16,437 bases of DNA from Rhodoferax sp. (GTDB lineage: Bacteria; Pseudomonadota; Gammaproteobacteria; Burkholderiales; Burkholderiaceae_C), in contig JALNWC010000023.1 of the NCBI GenBank assembly GCA_023231075.1, forward strand, positions 1 to 16,437, given 5' to 3'. The notes beneath the pieces were generated by a model. It was not told where the DNA came from and ran no database searches. It worked only from the letters and a program-made list of their open reading frames with translations. Position numbers and translations under genes: made by a program. Below, piece by piece: positions 1 through 6,810 of this stretch (positions within the stretch are counted from its first letter, which is position 1; every line of letters starts with the position of its first letter).

Positions 1-6
1 AGCCAT

Positions 7-351
7 TCAAAGTTCACCAGCGAAAGCGCGGTGTTGGAGGGAAGCGAAGAGGGTGTCGATTTCACAAAGCGATTGCTTATGGCTGTTTTTCATTTTCTGC
101 ACCGTTGAAAGTCGTGTTGCAAACTCGTCTTGAGCACTGACTGGTGGCACCAGCGCCACCGATTTGTAAGAGCCTCGTTTTCATTTGTGGATTCAGCAAC
201 AGGCGTTCAAGATACAAACGATTTAGCGTTGGCTTAGGCCCCACCACCCGTTCCAGCGTGTCGGGCATGCGGCCGAGTCGGAGCGGGAAGTTGGGGTCGG
301 CCAAGCTGTCAACCTGATCGGATACACATGGCAAGTGCAGATTCAGCCCGC
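7..351 (-). pseudogene. hsdS: 3' remnant of a type I restriction-modification specificity subunit (HsdS), frameshifted
   Basis: Two minus-strand frames together read as the end of an HsdS protein. The frame ending in TGA at 7-9 gives a C-terminus with VPPVSAQDEFATRL followed by IDTLFASLQHRAFAGEL. This is the usual HsdS ending: a PP..Q linker, then the conserved coiled coil and the LFASLQHRAF.GEL tail. That frame is blocked upstream by TGA at 181-183. In the neighbouring frame, the upstream segment reads NRLYLERLLLNP and MKTRLLQIGGAGAT, which fits the region before the second linker in HsdS, but this frame stops at 77-79. The two frames meet around 140-165. HsdS proteins normally have about 15-20 residues between GGAT and PP, so a short deletion plus frameshift is inferred. 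The 5' part is missing, cut off by the lipoprotein gene at 352. HsdS normally sets DNA target specificity for the HsdM/HsdR complex. This copy cannot encode a whole protein. I count about 49% G+C over the first 240 bases, well below the genes further right. Confidence 0.75.
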
Positions 352-810
352 TCAATTCACAACGACTTTGCGCAGCGACACCTCGATGCGGTCGTAGTTG
401 ATACAACCGTCCCGGTGCACGGGTGAAACCACCATTTCAAACATGGCACGGCCACCCAAGGGGACATCGGCCACAGGCGAGCTCAGGTCACGGAAGGACT
501 GCTTGCCGCCACTGAAAAAATTGAAATCGATGACGGTGCGACGGCTCAGAATCTGGCTTGAATCATTGTTCAGCGTGCCTGAAACAAAGGCGTAGCAGCT
601 CACGTTATTGACAGCAGAAATTTTGCGCTCGATCTGGTAATTGACGCTGACGCCCCCTCCCAACTCAACATGGTGTTTTTCCAGCATGGGGGTCGGCACA
701 GGGCGCGGCACTTCAACGGGTCGGGTGGTACAAGCGACGATCGTCATCGCGAGCAAGGCGAGGCAGCCCCCTTCTTTAAGCCGGCCGAAAAGCGAAAGCC
801 TCATGCTCAT
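352..810 (-). CDS. putative lipoprotein, unknown function, possible FxLYD-like beta-sandwich
   Basis: A 152-residue protein from the ATG at 808-810, which is preceded by GGGAA; a second ATG lies two codons in at 802-804. A longer reading from 843 would add 11 residues that do not look like a signal peptide. The N-terminus has positive charges (R4, R10, K12), a hydrophobic stretch and a lipobox I24-V25-A26-C27. It should therefore be exported, lipidated on C27 and anchored in a membrane. Thr follows Cys, which fits outer-membrane sorting. After a Pro-rich linker, the mature part contains CYAFVSGTLNN, a central strand-rich stretch, then PLGGRAMFEM. This order (SG.l.N..., hydrophobic strands, then G..a.F) resembles FxLYD-type domains, but that is an inference. 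Two mature cysteines (in NNVSCYAF and HRDGCINY) could form a disulfide. It lies 29 bp downstream of the universal stress gene and may be read from the same transcript. No specific function can be given. Confidence 0.7.
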   Translation of the reverse strand: MSMRLSLFGRLKEGGCLALLAMTIVACTTRPVEVPRPVPTPMLEKHHVELGGGVSVNYQIERKISAVNNVSCYAFVSGTLNNDSSQILSRRTVIDFNFFSGGKQSFRDLSSPVADVPLGGRAMFEMVVSPVHRDGCINYDRIEVSLRKVVVN

Positions 811-839
811 GGTGTTCCCGTTCAACCAGGCCCCCGGAC

Positions 840-1268
840 TCACTTGACCACAAGCACCGGCACCGTGGACAGCTTCACCACCTTGGTGGCGACCGAGCCC
901 ATGAGCAGGCCGCCGACACTGCCCAGGCCGCGCGCGCCCATGATGATCAGGCGGCAGCCTTTGTCAGTGGCGAATTCGATCAGGGTCGGCGCGGTCTCGC
1001 CCATCATGATGTGGGCCGAGTAGGCCAACCCGGCAGCGTCGAGCTTTTGCCGGGCTTGCGCCAGCGCGGCGGCGCCCGTTTCGCGGTGGAAGTCTTCCAC
1101 CACTTTTTCGTCGATGAAGCGGGTGATGTCGCTTGACAGCGGTGCCTGCACATTGACCAGAAACAGTTGCGGCGGGGTCGCCCGGCTGGCGGCCTCGGTG
1201 ATGACGTAGTCGATGACTTTGAGCGACGGTTCCGAGCCGTCAACGGCGATGAGCCAGGCAGTGTTCAT
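840..1268 (-). CDS. universal stress protein, UspA family
   Basis: A 142-residue single-domain cytoplasmic protein. The start is the ATG at 1266-1268, preceded by GAGGAAC at good spacing; upstream in-frame codons overlap the terC gene and are unlikely to be used. The N-terminus has the typical first strand and acidic loop (LIAVDGSEPS, residues 6-15). The C-terminal part carries the ATP-binding signature G-2x-G-9x-G-S at G111, G114, G124 and S125, followed by a final strand PVLVVK. This places it in the ATP-binding class of the Usp fold. Such proteins bind nucleotides and support survival under energy or oxidative stress; the precise role varies and cannot be read here. It is 11 bp downstream of the TerC-family gene, so co-transcription is likely. 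Confidence 0.93.
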   Translation of the reverse strand: MNTAWLIAVDGSEPSLKVIDYVITEAASRATPPQLFLVNVQAPLSSDITRFIDEKVVEDFHRETGAAALAQARQKLDAAGLAYSAHIMMGETAPTLIEFATDKGCRLIIMGARGLGSVGGLLMGSVATKVVKLSTVPVLVVK

Positions 1269-1279
1269 GGCGATGTTCC

Positions 1280-2005
1280 TCAGTGTTTCGGGTTGACGGA
1301 CTCGGACGACAGTTCCATGGCCCGGGCGGGCTTGCGCCGGCTGCCCAGCCATTTGCCCACCAGCACCACCAGCAGCGCGCCTGTGGCGGCGAAAACCTGG
1401 CTGGCGTAGGGCACGCTGGCGGCCACCGCGGGCGGCATGGCCGGGTCGGTCAGCAGCATGCCGCCGGCGATCCAGCCCAGCAGCGCAGCGCCAAACGTGA
1501 TCACAATGGGGAAGCGGTCCATCAGGGTCAACACCAGCTTGCTGCCCCAGACCACGATCGGGATCGACACCAGAATGCCGAAGCTGACCAGCACCATGGA
1601 GCCGTGCGAGGCACCGGCCACGGCAATGACGTTGTCCAGGCTCATCACGGCGTCGGCCACCACAATGGTCTTGATGGCGGCCATCAGGGTGATGCCGCCG
1701 TCGATGTTGCCGTGTTCATCATCATGCTCGGGCAGCAGCAGCTTGATGCCGATCCACAGCAACAGCAGCGCACCGACGATCTTGAGGTAAGGCAGGGCCA
1801 GCAGTTGCAGGGCAAAGAAAATCATCACCACGCGCAGGCCGATGGCGCCGATCACGCCCCAGAAGATGCCTTGTCGGCGTTGTTCAGGGGGCAGTTTGCG
1901 ACAGGCCAGGGCAATGACCACGGCGTTGTCGCCACCGAGCATGATGTCGATGGCGATGATCTGGAGCACCGCGATCCAGAACAGGGAAGAGCTGATTTCA
2001 GGCAT
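1280..2005 (-). CDS. TerC-family integral membrane protein (possible metal-ion exporter)
   Basis: A 241-residue inner-membrane protein starting at ATG 2003-2005 (MPEISSSLFW); an in-frame TTG at 2041 would add 12 polar residues and has no ribosome-binding site. Two conserved TerC signatures are present, GGDNAVVIAL at residues 24-33 and MSLDNVIAVA at 121-130. Their paired Asp-Asn residues are thought to line the ion site. Between them lie several membrane helices and a cytoplasmic loop rich in His, Asp and Glu (PEHDDEHGN, 92-100), a plausible metal-sensing or metal-binding segment. The C-terminus is basic and polar. Relatives in Bacillus (MeeF, MeeY) export manganese, and classical TerC is linked to tellurite resistance; the substrate here is not shown. 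It is first in a likely operon with the universal stress gene and is divergent from the antiporter gene. Confidence 0.9.
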   Translation of the reverse strand: MPEISSSLFWIAVLQIIAIDIMLGGDNAVVIALACRKLPPEQRRQGIFWGVIGAIGLRVVMIFFALQLLALPYLKIVGALLLLWIGIKLLLPEHDDEHGNIDGGITLMAAIKTIVVADAVMSLDNVIAVAGASHGSMVLVSFGILVSIPIVVWGSKLVLTLMDRFPIVITFGAALLGWIAGGMLLTDPAMPPAVAASVPYASQVFAATGALLVVLVGKWLGSRRKPARAMELSSESVNPKH

Positions 2006-2042
2006 GGCGAAAAACGTTTGGCAAAGATGAATGGTACCCAAC

Positions 2043-2060
2043 TTTCAGAAACGACTGAAA
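2043..2060. promoter_or_regulatory. short inverted repeat in the terC/antiporter divergent spacer
   Basis: TTTCAG (2043-2048) and CTGAAA (2055-2060) form a perfect 6-bp dyad with a 6-base spacer. It lies between the divergent starts at 2005 and 2110, where an operator or a small hairpin in the terC leader could sit. I cannot identify a regulator. No manganese riboswitch is visible in the 104-bp spacer. A 6-bp dyad can occur by chance. Confidence 0.25.
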
Positions 2061-2109
2061 CACCAGCGCACGGTGTACAGTCAGCTGTGCCAACTCACCA
2101 TCCAACGCC

Positions 2110-3459
2110 ATGACGAACGCCCTGTGGTTTTTACTGGTGGGCGGTCTGTTGCTCACCCGGGGCCTGACCGCCGCCCTGTTCAAAAACCTGCCCGTGACGC
2201 CGGCCATTGTCTATCTGGGCGTGGGTTTGCTGGTCGGGCCAACGGTGTTTGGCTTCTTTCACTTCAATCCGCTCAAGGAATCTGCACTGATGGAAGTGTT
2301 GACCGAAGTGGTGGTGCTGATCTCGCTTTTTTCTGCCGGCGTCAAGATGCCGGTGCCGGTCAGCCTGACGCGCTGGCGCGCCCCGATTTTGCTGGCTTCG
2401 GTGTCAATGGTGGCGAGTGTCGGGCTGATCGCGGCCTTTGCCTGTTACGCCTTGGGCCTGCCCCTGGGTGCCGGTATTTTGTTGGGCGCCATCCTGTCGC
2501 CCACCGACCCGGTGTTGGCAACCGACGTGCAGACCCGTCACCCAGGGGACCGCGACCAACTGCGTTTCACCCTGACCTGCGAGGCCGGCATGAACGACGG
2601 CAGCGCTTTTCCGTTTGTCATGCTGGGCTTGGGCCTGCTCGGGCTGCACGAGCTGGGTGACTCCGGCCTGCGCTGGGTGCTGGTCGATGTGCTGTGGGCC
2701 ACGGCAGCGGGCATTGCCATCGGGGTCGCAGCGGGCGTGGCATTGGCTCATGGCGGCCGCAAGTTGCGCCGACTGGCGCCGACCCAGACCCTCATGAACG
2801 ACTTTCTCGGGCTGGGGCTGATCGGCGTGGTCTATGGTTTGAGTGTGGTGGTGAATGCCTGGGGCTTTCTGGCGGTCTTTTTTGCAGCCGTGGCGCTACG
2901 CCAGACCGAGGTCAGGCAGCTCAACGCGTGTCCACCTGACCTGGCTCAACAAGCAGACCCGGATCTTGAACCAGTCGGCCCCGCGGCAGCCCCCCAGGCC
3001 GCCACGGAAACCATCAGTGCGCAAGCGCTGGTCTTCAAGGAGCATCTGGAACGGCTCTCGGAACTGATGCTGGTGCTGCTGATCGGTGGTTCGCTGTTTC
3101 TTGATTCCTGGAGCTGGCGCGCCGTGGCGCTGGCGCTGTTTGTCTTTGCCGTCGTGCGCCCCGTCAGCGTCCTGGCGGGCTTGATGGGCACCCGCACCCC
3201 GTGGACCACACGCAGTCTGGTGGCCTGGTTTGGCGTGCGCGGCATTGGCTCGCTGTACTACCTGATGTATGCCATCCAGCATGGCCTGCCCGAAGGCCTG
3301 GCGCTGGAACTGATGCAATTGACGCTGATTGTGGTGACCCTGTCCATTTTCGTGCATGGCACCAGCGTCAAGCCGCTGCTGGGCCGCTTTTGGCGTCATC
3401 GCCATAATTTGCCGGAATGGCGCAAAGGCCAAGGCCCGCCGCCACCCGGTCAATTGTAA
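2110..3459 (+). CDS. cation:proton antiporter, CPA1 (NhaP-like) family
   Basis: A 449-residue inner-membrane protein with about a dozen hydrophobic segments. Family hallmarks are present: the discontinuous-helix region LSPTDPVLATDV (129-140) and the EAGMNDGSAFPF motif (158-169). N162-D163 there are the ND ion-binding pair typical of electroneutral CPA1 exchangers. Later comes the charged WFGVRGIGSLYYL segment. A hydrophilic Pro/Ala/Gln-rich loop lies around residues 277-305, between two membrane blocks. The short C-terminal tail is basic and Pro-rich, so no long cytoplasmic regulatory domain is attached. It should exchange Na+ or K+ for H+ and so control pH and salt. The ATG at 2110 has no clear Shine-Dalgarno sequence. 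The gene is divergent from terC, and its 3' end overlaps that of spoT by 10 bp, tail to tail. Confidence 0.92.
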   Translation: MTNALWFLLVGGLLLTRGLTAALFKNLPVTPAIVYLGVGLLVGPTVFGFFHFNPLKESALMEVLTEVVVLISLFSAGVKMPVPVSLTRWRAPILLASVSMVASVGLIAAFACYALGLPLGAGILLGAILSPTDPVLATDVQTRHPGDRDQLRFTLTCEAGMNDGSAFPFVMLGLGLLGLHELGDSGLRWVLVDVLWATAAGIAIGVAAGVALAHGGRKLRRLAPTQTLMNDFLGLGLIGVVYGLSVVVNAWGFLAVFFAAVALRQTEVRQLNACPPDLAQQADPDLEPVGPAAAPQAATETISAQALVFKEHLERLSELMLVLLIGGSLFLDSWSWRAVALALFVFAVVRPVSVLAGLMGTRTPWTTRSLVAWFGVRGIGSLYYLMYAIQHGLPEGLALELMQLTLIVVTLSIFVHGTSVKPLLGRFWRHRHNLPEWRKGQGPPPPGQL

Positions 3460-5723
3460 TTTTTGCTGCGTTGCGCCTTGAGCACCACCGATGTATGGCG
3501 CAAATTGCGCAGCGCGTGGTCCAGTTGATGCACGTCGCGCACGGTAATGATGAACTTCATGTCAATGGCGCCCTGGGGTGACTCGTCGGCCATGTTGACC
3601 TGGGTGATATCGACCTCGGCAGCGGCCAGCGCCGCAGCCACTTTGGCGAGCACGCCGCCCTTGCCACTGTTGACCGTGACCACAATGCCGGTATCAAAAC
3701 TTCGCACGGGTTCTTCCGACCACTCGACCGCAATAAAACGTTCGCTGTCCTTGTTTTTCAGCTTGACGGCCACCGGGCAATCGCTGTGGTGGATGGTCAG
3801 GCCTTCGCCCCGCCCCAGATAACCCACGATGGCATCGCCCGGAATGGGGCGGCAGCAGGGGGCAAAACGCACCGAGGTGTTTTCACTGCCGTCAATGGTC
3901 ACGCTGCCCTGCGCCAGCGACTCGCCCGCGGTAAAGCGCTCGCGCGTGAGCAGCAGGGGGTTGGGTTTTGCGCCCGTATCGGACAGCAACTTGGTCAAGC
4001 GCTTGGCCACAATGCTGGCAATGCGTCGGCCCAGGCCAATTTCGACCAGCAAATCAGAGCGGGTGCGGTTGCCGCTGAAGCGCAACAGCTTGTCCCAGAC
4101 CTCGGCCATCGGACCCTGCTCGTCGGGGAGCTGTTCAATGCCTTCGGCGCGCAGCGCTTGCGCCAGCATTTTTTCACCCAGGTTTTCCGAATCGCCCTGT
4201 GCCAGCGTGCGCAAGTGCTGGCGGATTTTGGAACGCGCGCGCGCCGTGCGCACAAAGCCGAGCCAGGCCGGATTGGGGAAGGAGCCCTGGTCCGTGATGA
4301 CCTCGATCACATCCCCGTTTTTCACCTCGGTGCGCAGCGGCACCCGCTCGTTGTTGACCTTGGCCGCCACCGCATGGTCGCCCACGTTGCTGTGAATGGC
4401 ATAGGCAAAGTCGACCACGGTGGCACCGCGCGGCATGGCCATGATGCGGCTTTTCGGGGTAAAGACATACACCGCATCGGGGAACAGGTCGACTTTGACA
4501 TGCTCCCAGAACTCGGCAGCATCGTGGGTTTCGTCGCCAATGTCCAGCAGCGACTGCAACCACTTGGACCCCAGGCGATCCGGGTTGGCCTTGACCTCGT
4601 TCGGGCTTTCCTTGTACAGCCAATGCGCGGCGACACCGGTTTCGGCCACCAGATGCATGGCTTCGGTGCGCACCTGAAACTCGACGTTGATGCCGGAAGG
4701 CCCGACCAGGGTGGTATGCAGCGACTGGTAGCCGTTGATCTTGCTGATGGCAATGTGGTCCTTGAACTTGCCCGGCACCGGTTTGTAGAGCTGGTGCAAC
4801 AGCCCCAGCGCGGTATAGCAGTCAATCAGGCCGGGCACGATGACCCGGAAGCCATAGATGTCGGTCACCTGGGCAAAGCTCAGGTTCTTCTCGGTCATCT
4901 TGTGATAGATCGAATACAGGGTCTTTTCCCGGCCCGCAATCCGCACCACCATGCCATGGCGGGCGAACATGGCTTCCAGGTCGGCCTGCACTTTCTGGAT
5001 CAGGTCACGGCGGCGCCCGCGGGCCTTGGCCACCGCCTTGCTCAATACGGCGTAGCGCCAGGGCCGCAGGTAGCGAAACGCCAGGTCCTGCAATTCCCGG
5101 TAAGTCTGGTTGAGGCCCAGCCGGTAGGCAATGGGCGCATAGACCTCGAGTGTTTCCGAGGCAATGCGCCCCCACTTGGCGCGCGGCGCGTCTGCCAGCG
5201 TGCGCATGTTGTGGGTGCGGTCGGCCAGCTTGATCAAAATCACGCGCACGTCACGCGCCATGGCCAGCAACATTTTGCGGAATGACTCGGCCTGGTTTTC
5301 TTCGCGCGTGTTGAATTGCAGCTTTTCGAGTTTGGTCAGGCCATCGACCAGTTCAGCCACGGGTGAGCCAAAACGCGCGATCAAATCGGGCTTGGTGACG
5401 TCGCAGTCTTCCAGTGCATCGTGCAACAGGGCCGCCATCAAGGCCTGGGCGTCCAGTTTCCATTCAGCACATTGGGCCGCCACGGCAATCGGGTGGGTGA
5501 TGTAGGGTTCACCACTGTTGCGCAGCTGCCCCAGGTGGGCTTCGTCGGAAAACCGGTAGGCCGACCTGACGCTGGCCAGGTCACTGGCGCTGAGGTAATC
5601 GAGCTTGCTGGTCAGGCGCGCAAAACTGGCAGCCGCCGCGTTCGACTCGGCAGCGCTCAACACCTTGGGCGTGGGCGCCCCCTGGGTGGAATCTGACGGG
5701 GTTTTTCGGGTTGCGGCGCACAT
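3450..5723 (-). CDS. spoT: bifunctional (p)ppGpp synthetase/hydrolase (RelA/SpoT family)
   Basis: A 757-residue long RSH enzyme that makes and degrades the stringent-response alarmone (p)ppGpp in the cytoplasm. The hydrolase (HD) domain keeps its metal and catalytic residues: H77 in YITHPI, H101-D102 in LLHDALED, and D168 in KLADRTHNMRTL. The synthetase domain keeps GREKTLYSIY (264-273), TDIYGFRV (D288) and NGYQSLHTTL with E348. A TGS domain follows (from about 416: AVYVFTP, VDFAYAIHSNVG), and a C-terminal ACT domain ends the protein. Both active sites therefore look intact. The motif that separates bifunctional from synthetase-only enzymes is usually R-X-K-D in bifunctional ones; here it reads KFKD (319-322). 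The ATG at 5721-5723 has no clear Shine-Dalgarno sequence. The gene follows gmk and rpoZ as in many proteobacteria, but a strong terminator separates it from rpoZ. Confidence 0.96.
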   Translation of the reverse strand: MCAATRKTPSDSTQGAPTPKVLSAAESNAAAASFARLTSKLDYLSASDLASVRSAYRFSDEAHLGQLRNSGEPYITHPIAVAAQCAEWKLDAQALMAALLHDALEDCDVTKPDLIARFGSPVAELVDGLTKLEKLQFNTREENQAESFRKMLLAMARDVRVILIKLADRTHNMRTLADAPRAKWGRIASETLEVYAPIAYRLGLNQTYRELQDLAFRYLRPWRYAVLSKAVAKARGRRRDLIQKVQADLEAMFARHGMVVRIAGREKTLYSIYHKMTEKNLSFAQVTDIYGFRVIVPGLIDCYTALGLLHQLYKPVPGKFKDHIAISKINGYQSLHTTLVGPSGINVEFQVRTEAMHLVAETGVAAHWLYKESPNEVKANPDRLGSKWLQSLLDIGDETHDAAEFWEHVKVDLFPDAVYVFTPKSRIMAMPRGATVVDFAYAIHSNVGDHAVAAKVNNERVPLRTEVKNGDVIEVITDQGSFPNPAWLGFVRTARARSKIRQHLRTLAQGDSENLGEKMLAQALRAEGIEQLPDEQGPMAEVWDKLLRFSGNRTRSDLLVEIGLGRRIASIVAKRLTKLLSDTGAKPNPLLLTRERFTAGESLAQGSVTIDGSENTSVRFAPCCRPIPGDAIVGYLGRGEGLTIHHSDCPVAVKLKNKDSERFIAVEWSEEPVRSFDTGIVVTVNSGKGGVLAKVAAALAAAEVDITQVNMADESPQGAIDMKFIITVRDVHQLDHALRNLRHTSVVLKAQRSKNYN

Positions 5724-5767
5724 GCCATGAATATAGCGTGCCAGATGCAGGTTTCAGCACCAGCAAC

Positions 5768-5795
5768 AAAAAAGCACCGCGAACGGTGCTTTTTT
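5768..5795 (-). terminator. rho-independent terminator after rpoZ (symmetric, could work both ways)
   Basis: A perfect 6-bp GC-rich stem (GCACCG 5774-5779 with CGGTGC 5784-5789), a CGAA tetraloop on the plus strand, and runs of six A and six T on the two sides. On the minus strand this gives a hairpin followed by TTTTTT, 22 bp after the rpoZ stop codon. Because it is symmetric it could also stop plus-strand transcription. It sits only 45 bp upstream of the spoT start. Confidence 0.85.
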
Positions 5796-5816
5796 GACAG
5801 TGCCGGGCAGCGCGCT

Positions 5817-6020
5817 TTACAGGGGCACTTTTTTCAGCATTTCGATGCCCACCTTGCCGGCTGCGATTTCACGCAGGGCGGTCACGCCGGGCTTGTTCTT
5901 GCTCTCGACTTTGGCCGCATGACCGTGGCTCAGCATGCGGGCACGGTAGGATGCCGCCAACACCAGCTGAAAGCGGTTAGGGATCTGCAACAGGCAGTCT
6001 TCAACAGTGATACGGGCCAT
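5817..6020 (-). CDS. rpoZ: RNA polymerase omega subunit
   Basis: A 67-residue protein beginning MARITVEDC and carrying the conserved omega core NRFQLVLAASYRARML, which folds around the C-terminal end of the beta' subunit and helps its assembly. In proteobacteria, omega also contributes to one of the ppGpp binding sites on RNA polymerase, which fits its position beside spoT. The length equals that usual for betaproteobacterial omega. The start ATG has a good GGAGA ribosome-binding site 5 bases upstream. It follows gmk by 27 bp, so the two are probably one transcript, and it is followed by a strong terminator. Confidence 0.97.
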   Translation of the reverse strand: MARITVEDCLLQIPNRFQLVLAASYRARMLSHGHAAKVESKNKPGVTALREIAAGKVGIEMLKKVPL

Positions 6021-6047
6021 GAATTCTCCAAAACCAGGTGGGGCGCA

Positions 6048-6671
6048 CTAGGCAATATGCAGTGCTTGAAAGGTGTCTGCTCTGGCGCGGCGCTGCGCCA
6101 GATACTTGAGTCGCTGTGCATGCACAATGGATTTGAGGTCAAACACCGCGCGATCAAACAACTCGTTGATTATAACGAAGTCGAATTGCGACACCTGCGC
6201 CATCTCGGCGGCGGCATTCTCCAACCGGGTGTCGATCACGTCTGGCGCGTCTTCGCCACGGCGCTCCAGGCGCGAGCGCAGCTCGTCCCAACTCGGCGGC
6301 AAAATGAAAATGGTGACGGCGTTGGCATAAATCTTCTTGATTTGCAGCGCGCCCTGGTAGTCAATTTCAAGAATCACGTCCGAGCCCTGCGCCATGCGCT
6401 CCTCGATGGCTTTTTTCGAGGTGCCGTAGCGGTGATTGTGCACATACGCCCACTCGACAAAGGCGTTGCCCTGCACCATGGCATCAAACTCGGGCTCGGA
6501 GACAAAAAAGTACTCGCGGCCATGCTTTTCCTGGCCGCGCGGTGCCCGCGTGGTGTGCGACACCGAGGGTCGCACCAGGGCATCGAGCTCCAGCAGCGCC
6601 CTGACCAGGCTGGACTTGCCAGCGCCGCTCGGGGCGGCCACAACAAACAGATTTCCGGGGTAGTCGATCAC
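6048..6671 (-). CDS. gmk: guanylate kinase
   Basis: A 207-residue cytoplasmic kinase that phosphorylates GMP to GDP, feeding GTP and ppGpp synthesis. The P-loop APSGAGKSSL is at residues 13-22. The GMP-binding segment includes VSHTTRAPRG (37-46) and GREYFFVS (51-58), then EWAYVHNHRYGTS (73-85). ILEIDYQGA (100-108) carries the Walker-B-like strand. I chose the GTG at 6669-6671 (IDYPGNLFVV next). It has AAAGGG upstream and gives the usual family length of about 205. The open frame continues to an ATG at 6770, but those 33 extra codons run through a repeat element and have no Gmk similarity. It sits between yicC and rpoZ, an order common in proteobacteria. Confidence 0.95.
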   Translation of the reverse strand: MIDYPGNLFVVAAPSGAGKSSLVRALLELDALVRPSVSHTTRAPRGQEKHGREYFFVSEPEFDAMVQGNAFVEWAYVHNHRYGTSKKAIEERMAQGSDVILEIDYQGALQIKKIYANAVTIFILPPSWDELRSRLERRGEDAPDVIDTRLENAAAEMAQVSQFDFVIINELFDRAVFDLKSIVHAQRLKYLAQRRARADTFQALHIA

Positions 6672-6707
6672 GGCGGGGCCCTTTGAAAAGACGGCAAGGT
6701 GTTTCTT

Positions 6708-6810
6708 TGGGACTTGCGCAAAATTGTTCCAGCCAGGCGTTCCGACGCAGGCAGTACAGACGTACGACAAGAAGGAACAACGACGCTGGGGCGGTTTTGC
6801 GTAAGTCCCA
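6708..6810. repeat. 103-bp MITE-like element with 15/16 terminal inverted repeats
   Basis: TGGGACTTGCGCAAAA at 6708-6723 is matched, with a single mismatch, by the reverse complement of TTTTGCGTAAGTCCCA at 6795-6810. The enclosed 71 bp has no coding potential of its own but contains a second dyad (TTGTTCC 6724-6730, GGAACAA 6774-6780). Near the exact centre is a small GTAC-AGAC-GTAC hairpin (6754-6765). The right end abuts the yicC stop codon at 6811. Sharp, nearly identical termini around a short non-coding core are typical of miniature inverted-repeat elements moved by a transposase elsewhere. The flanks show at most a TT duplication. I do not recognise the parent insertion sequence. A long-stem transcript structure between yicC and gmk is the alternative reading. 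Confidence 0.6.

Noticed and set aside
142..162. Hairpin GGTGGC-ACCAGC-GCCACC as a terminator of the hsdS remnant
   Set aside because: It lies inside the readable HsdS coding segment and has no T-run. It more likely marks the repeated motif where the frameshift occurred.
2006..2109. Possible yybP-ykoY manganese riboswitch upstream of the TerC-family gene
   Set aside because: The leader space is only about 104 bp, and I could not find the conserved riboswitch core on the minus strand.
3786..5285. 499-codon plus-strand open frame antisense to spoT
   Set aside because: It is a high-GC shadow of spoT, with His/Gln/Gly/Ala-biased composition and no motifs; the minus strand encodes a complete, motif-rich enzyme.
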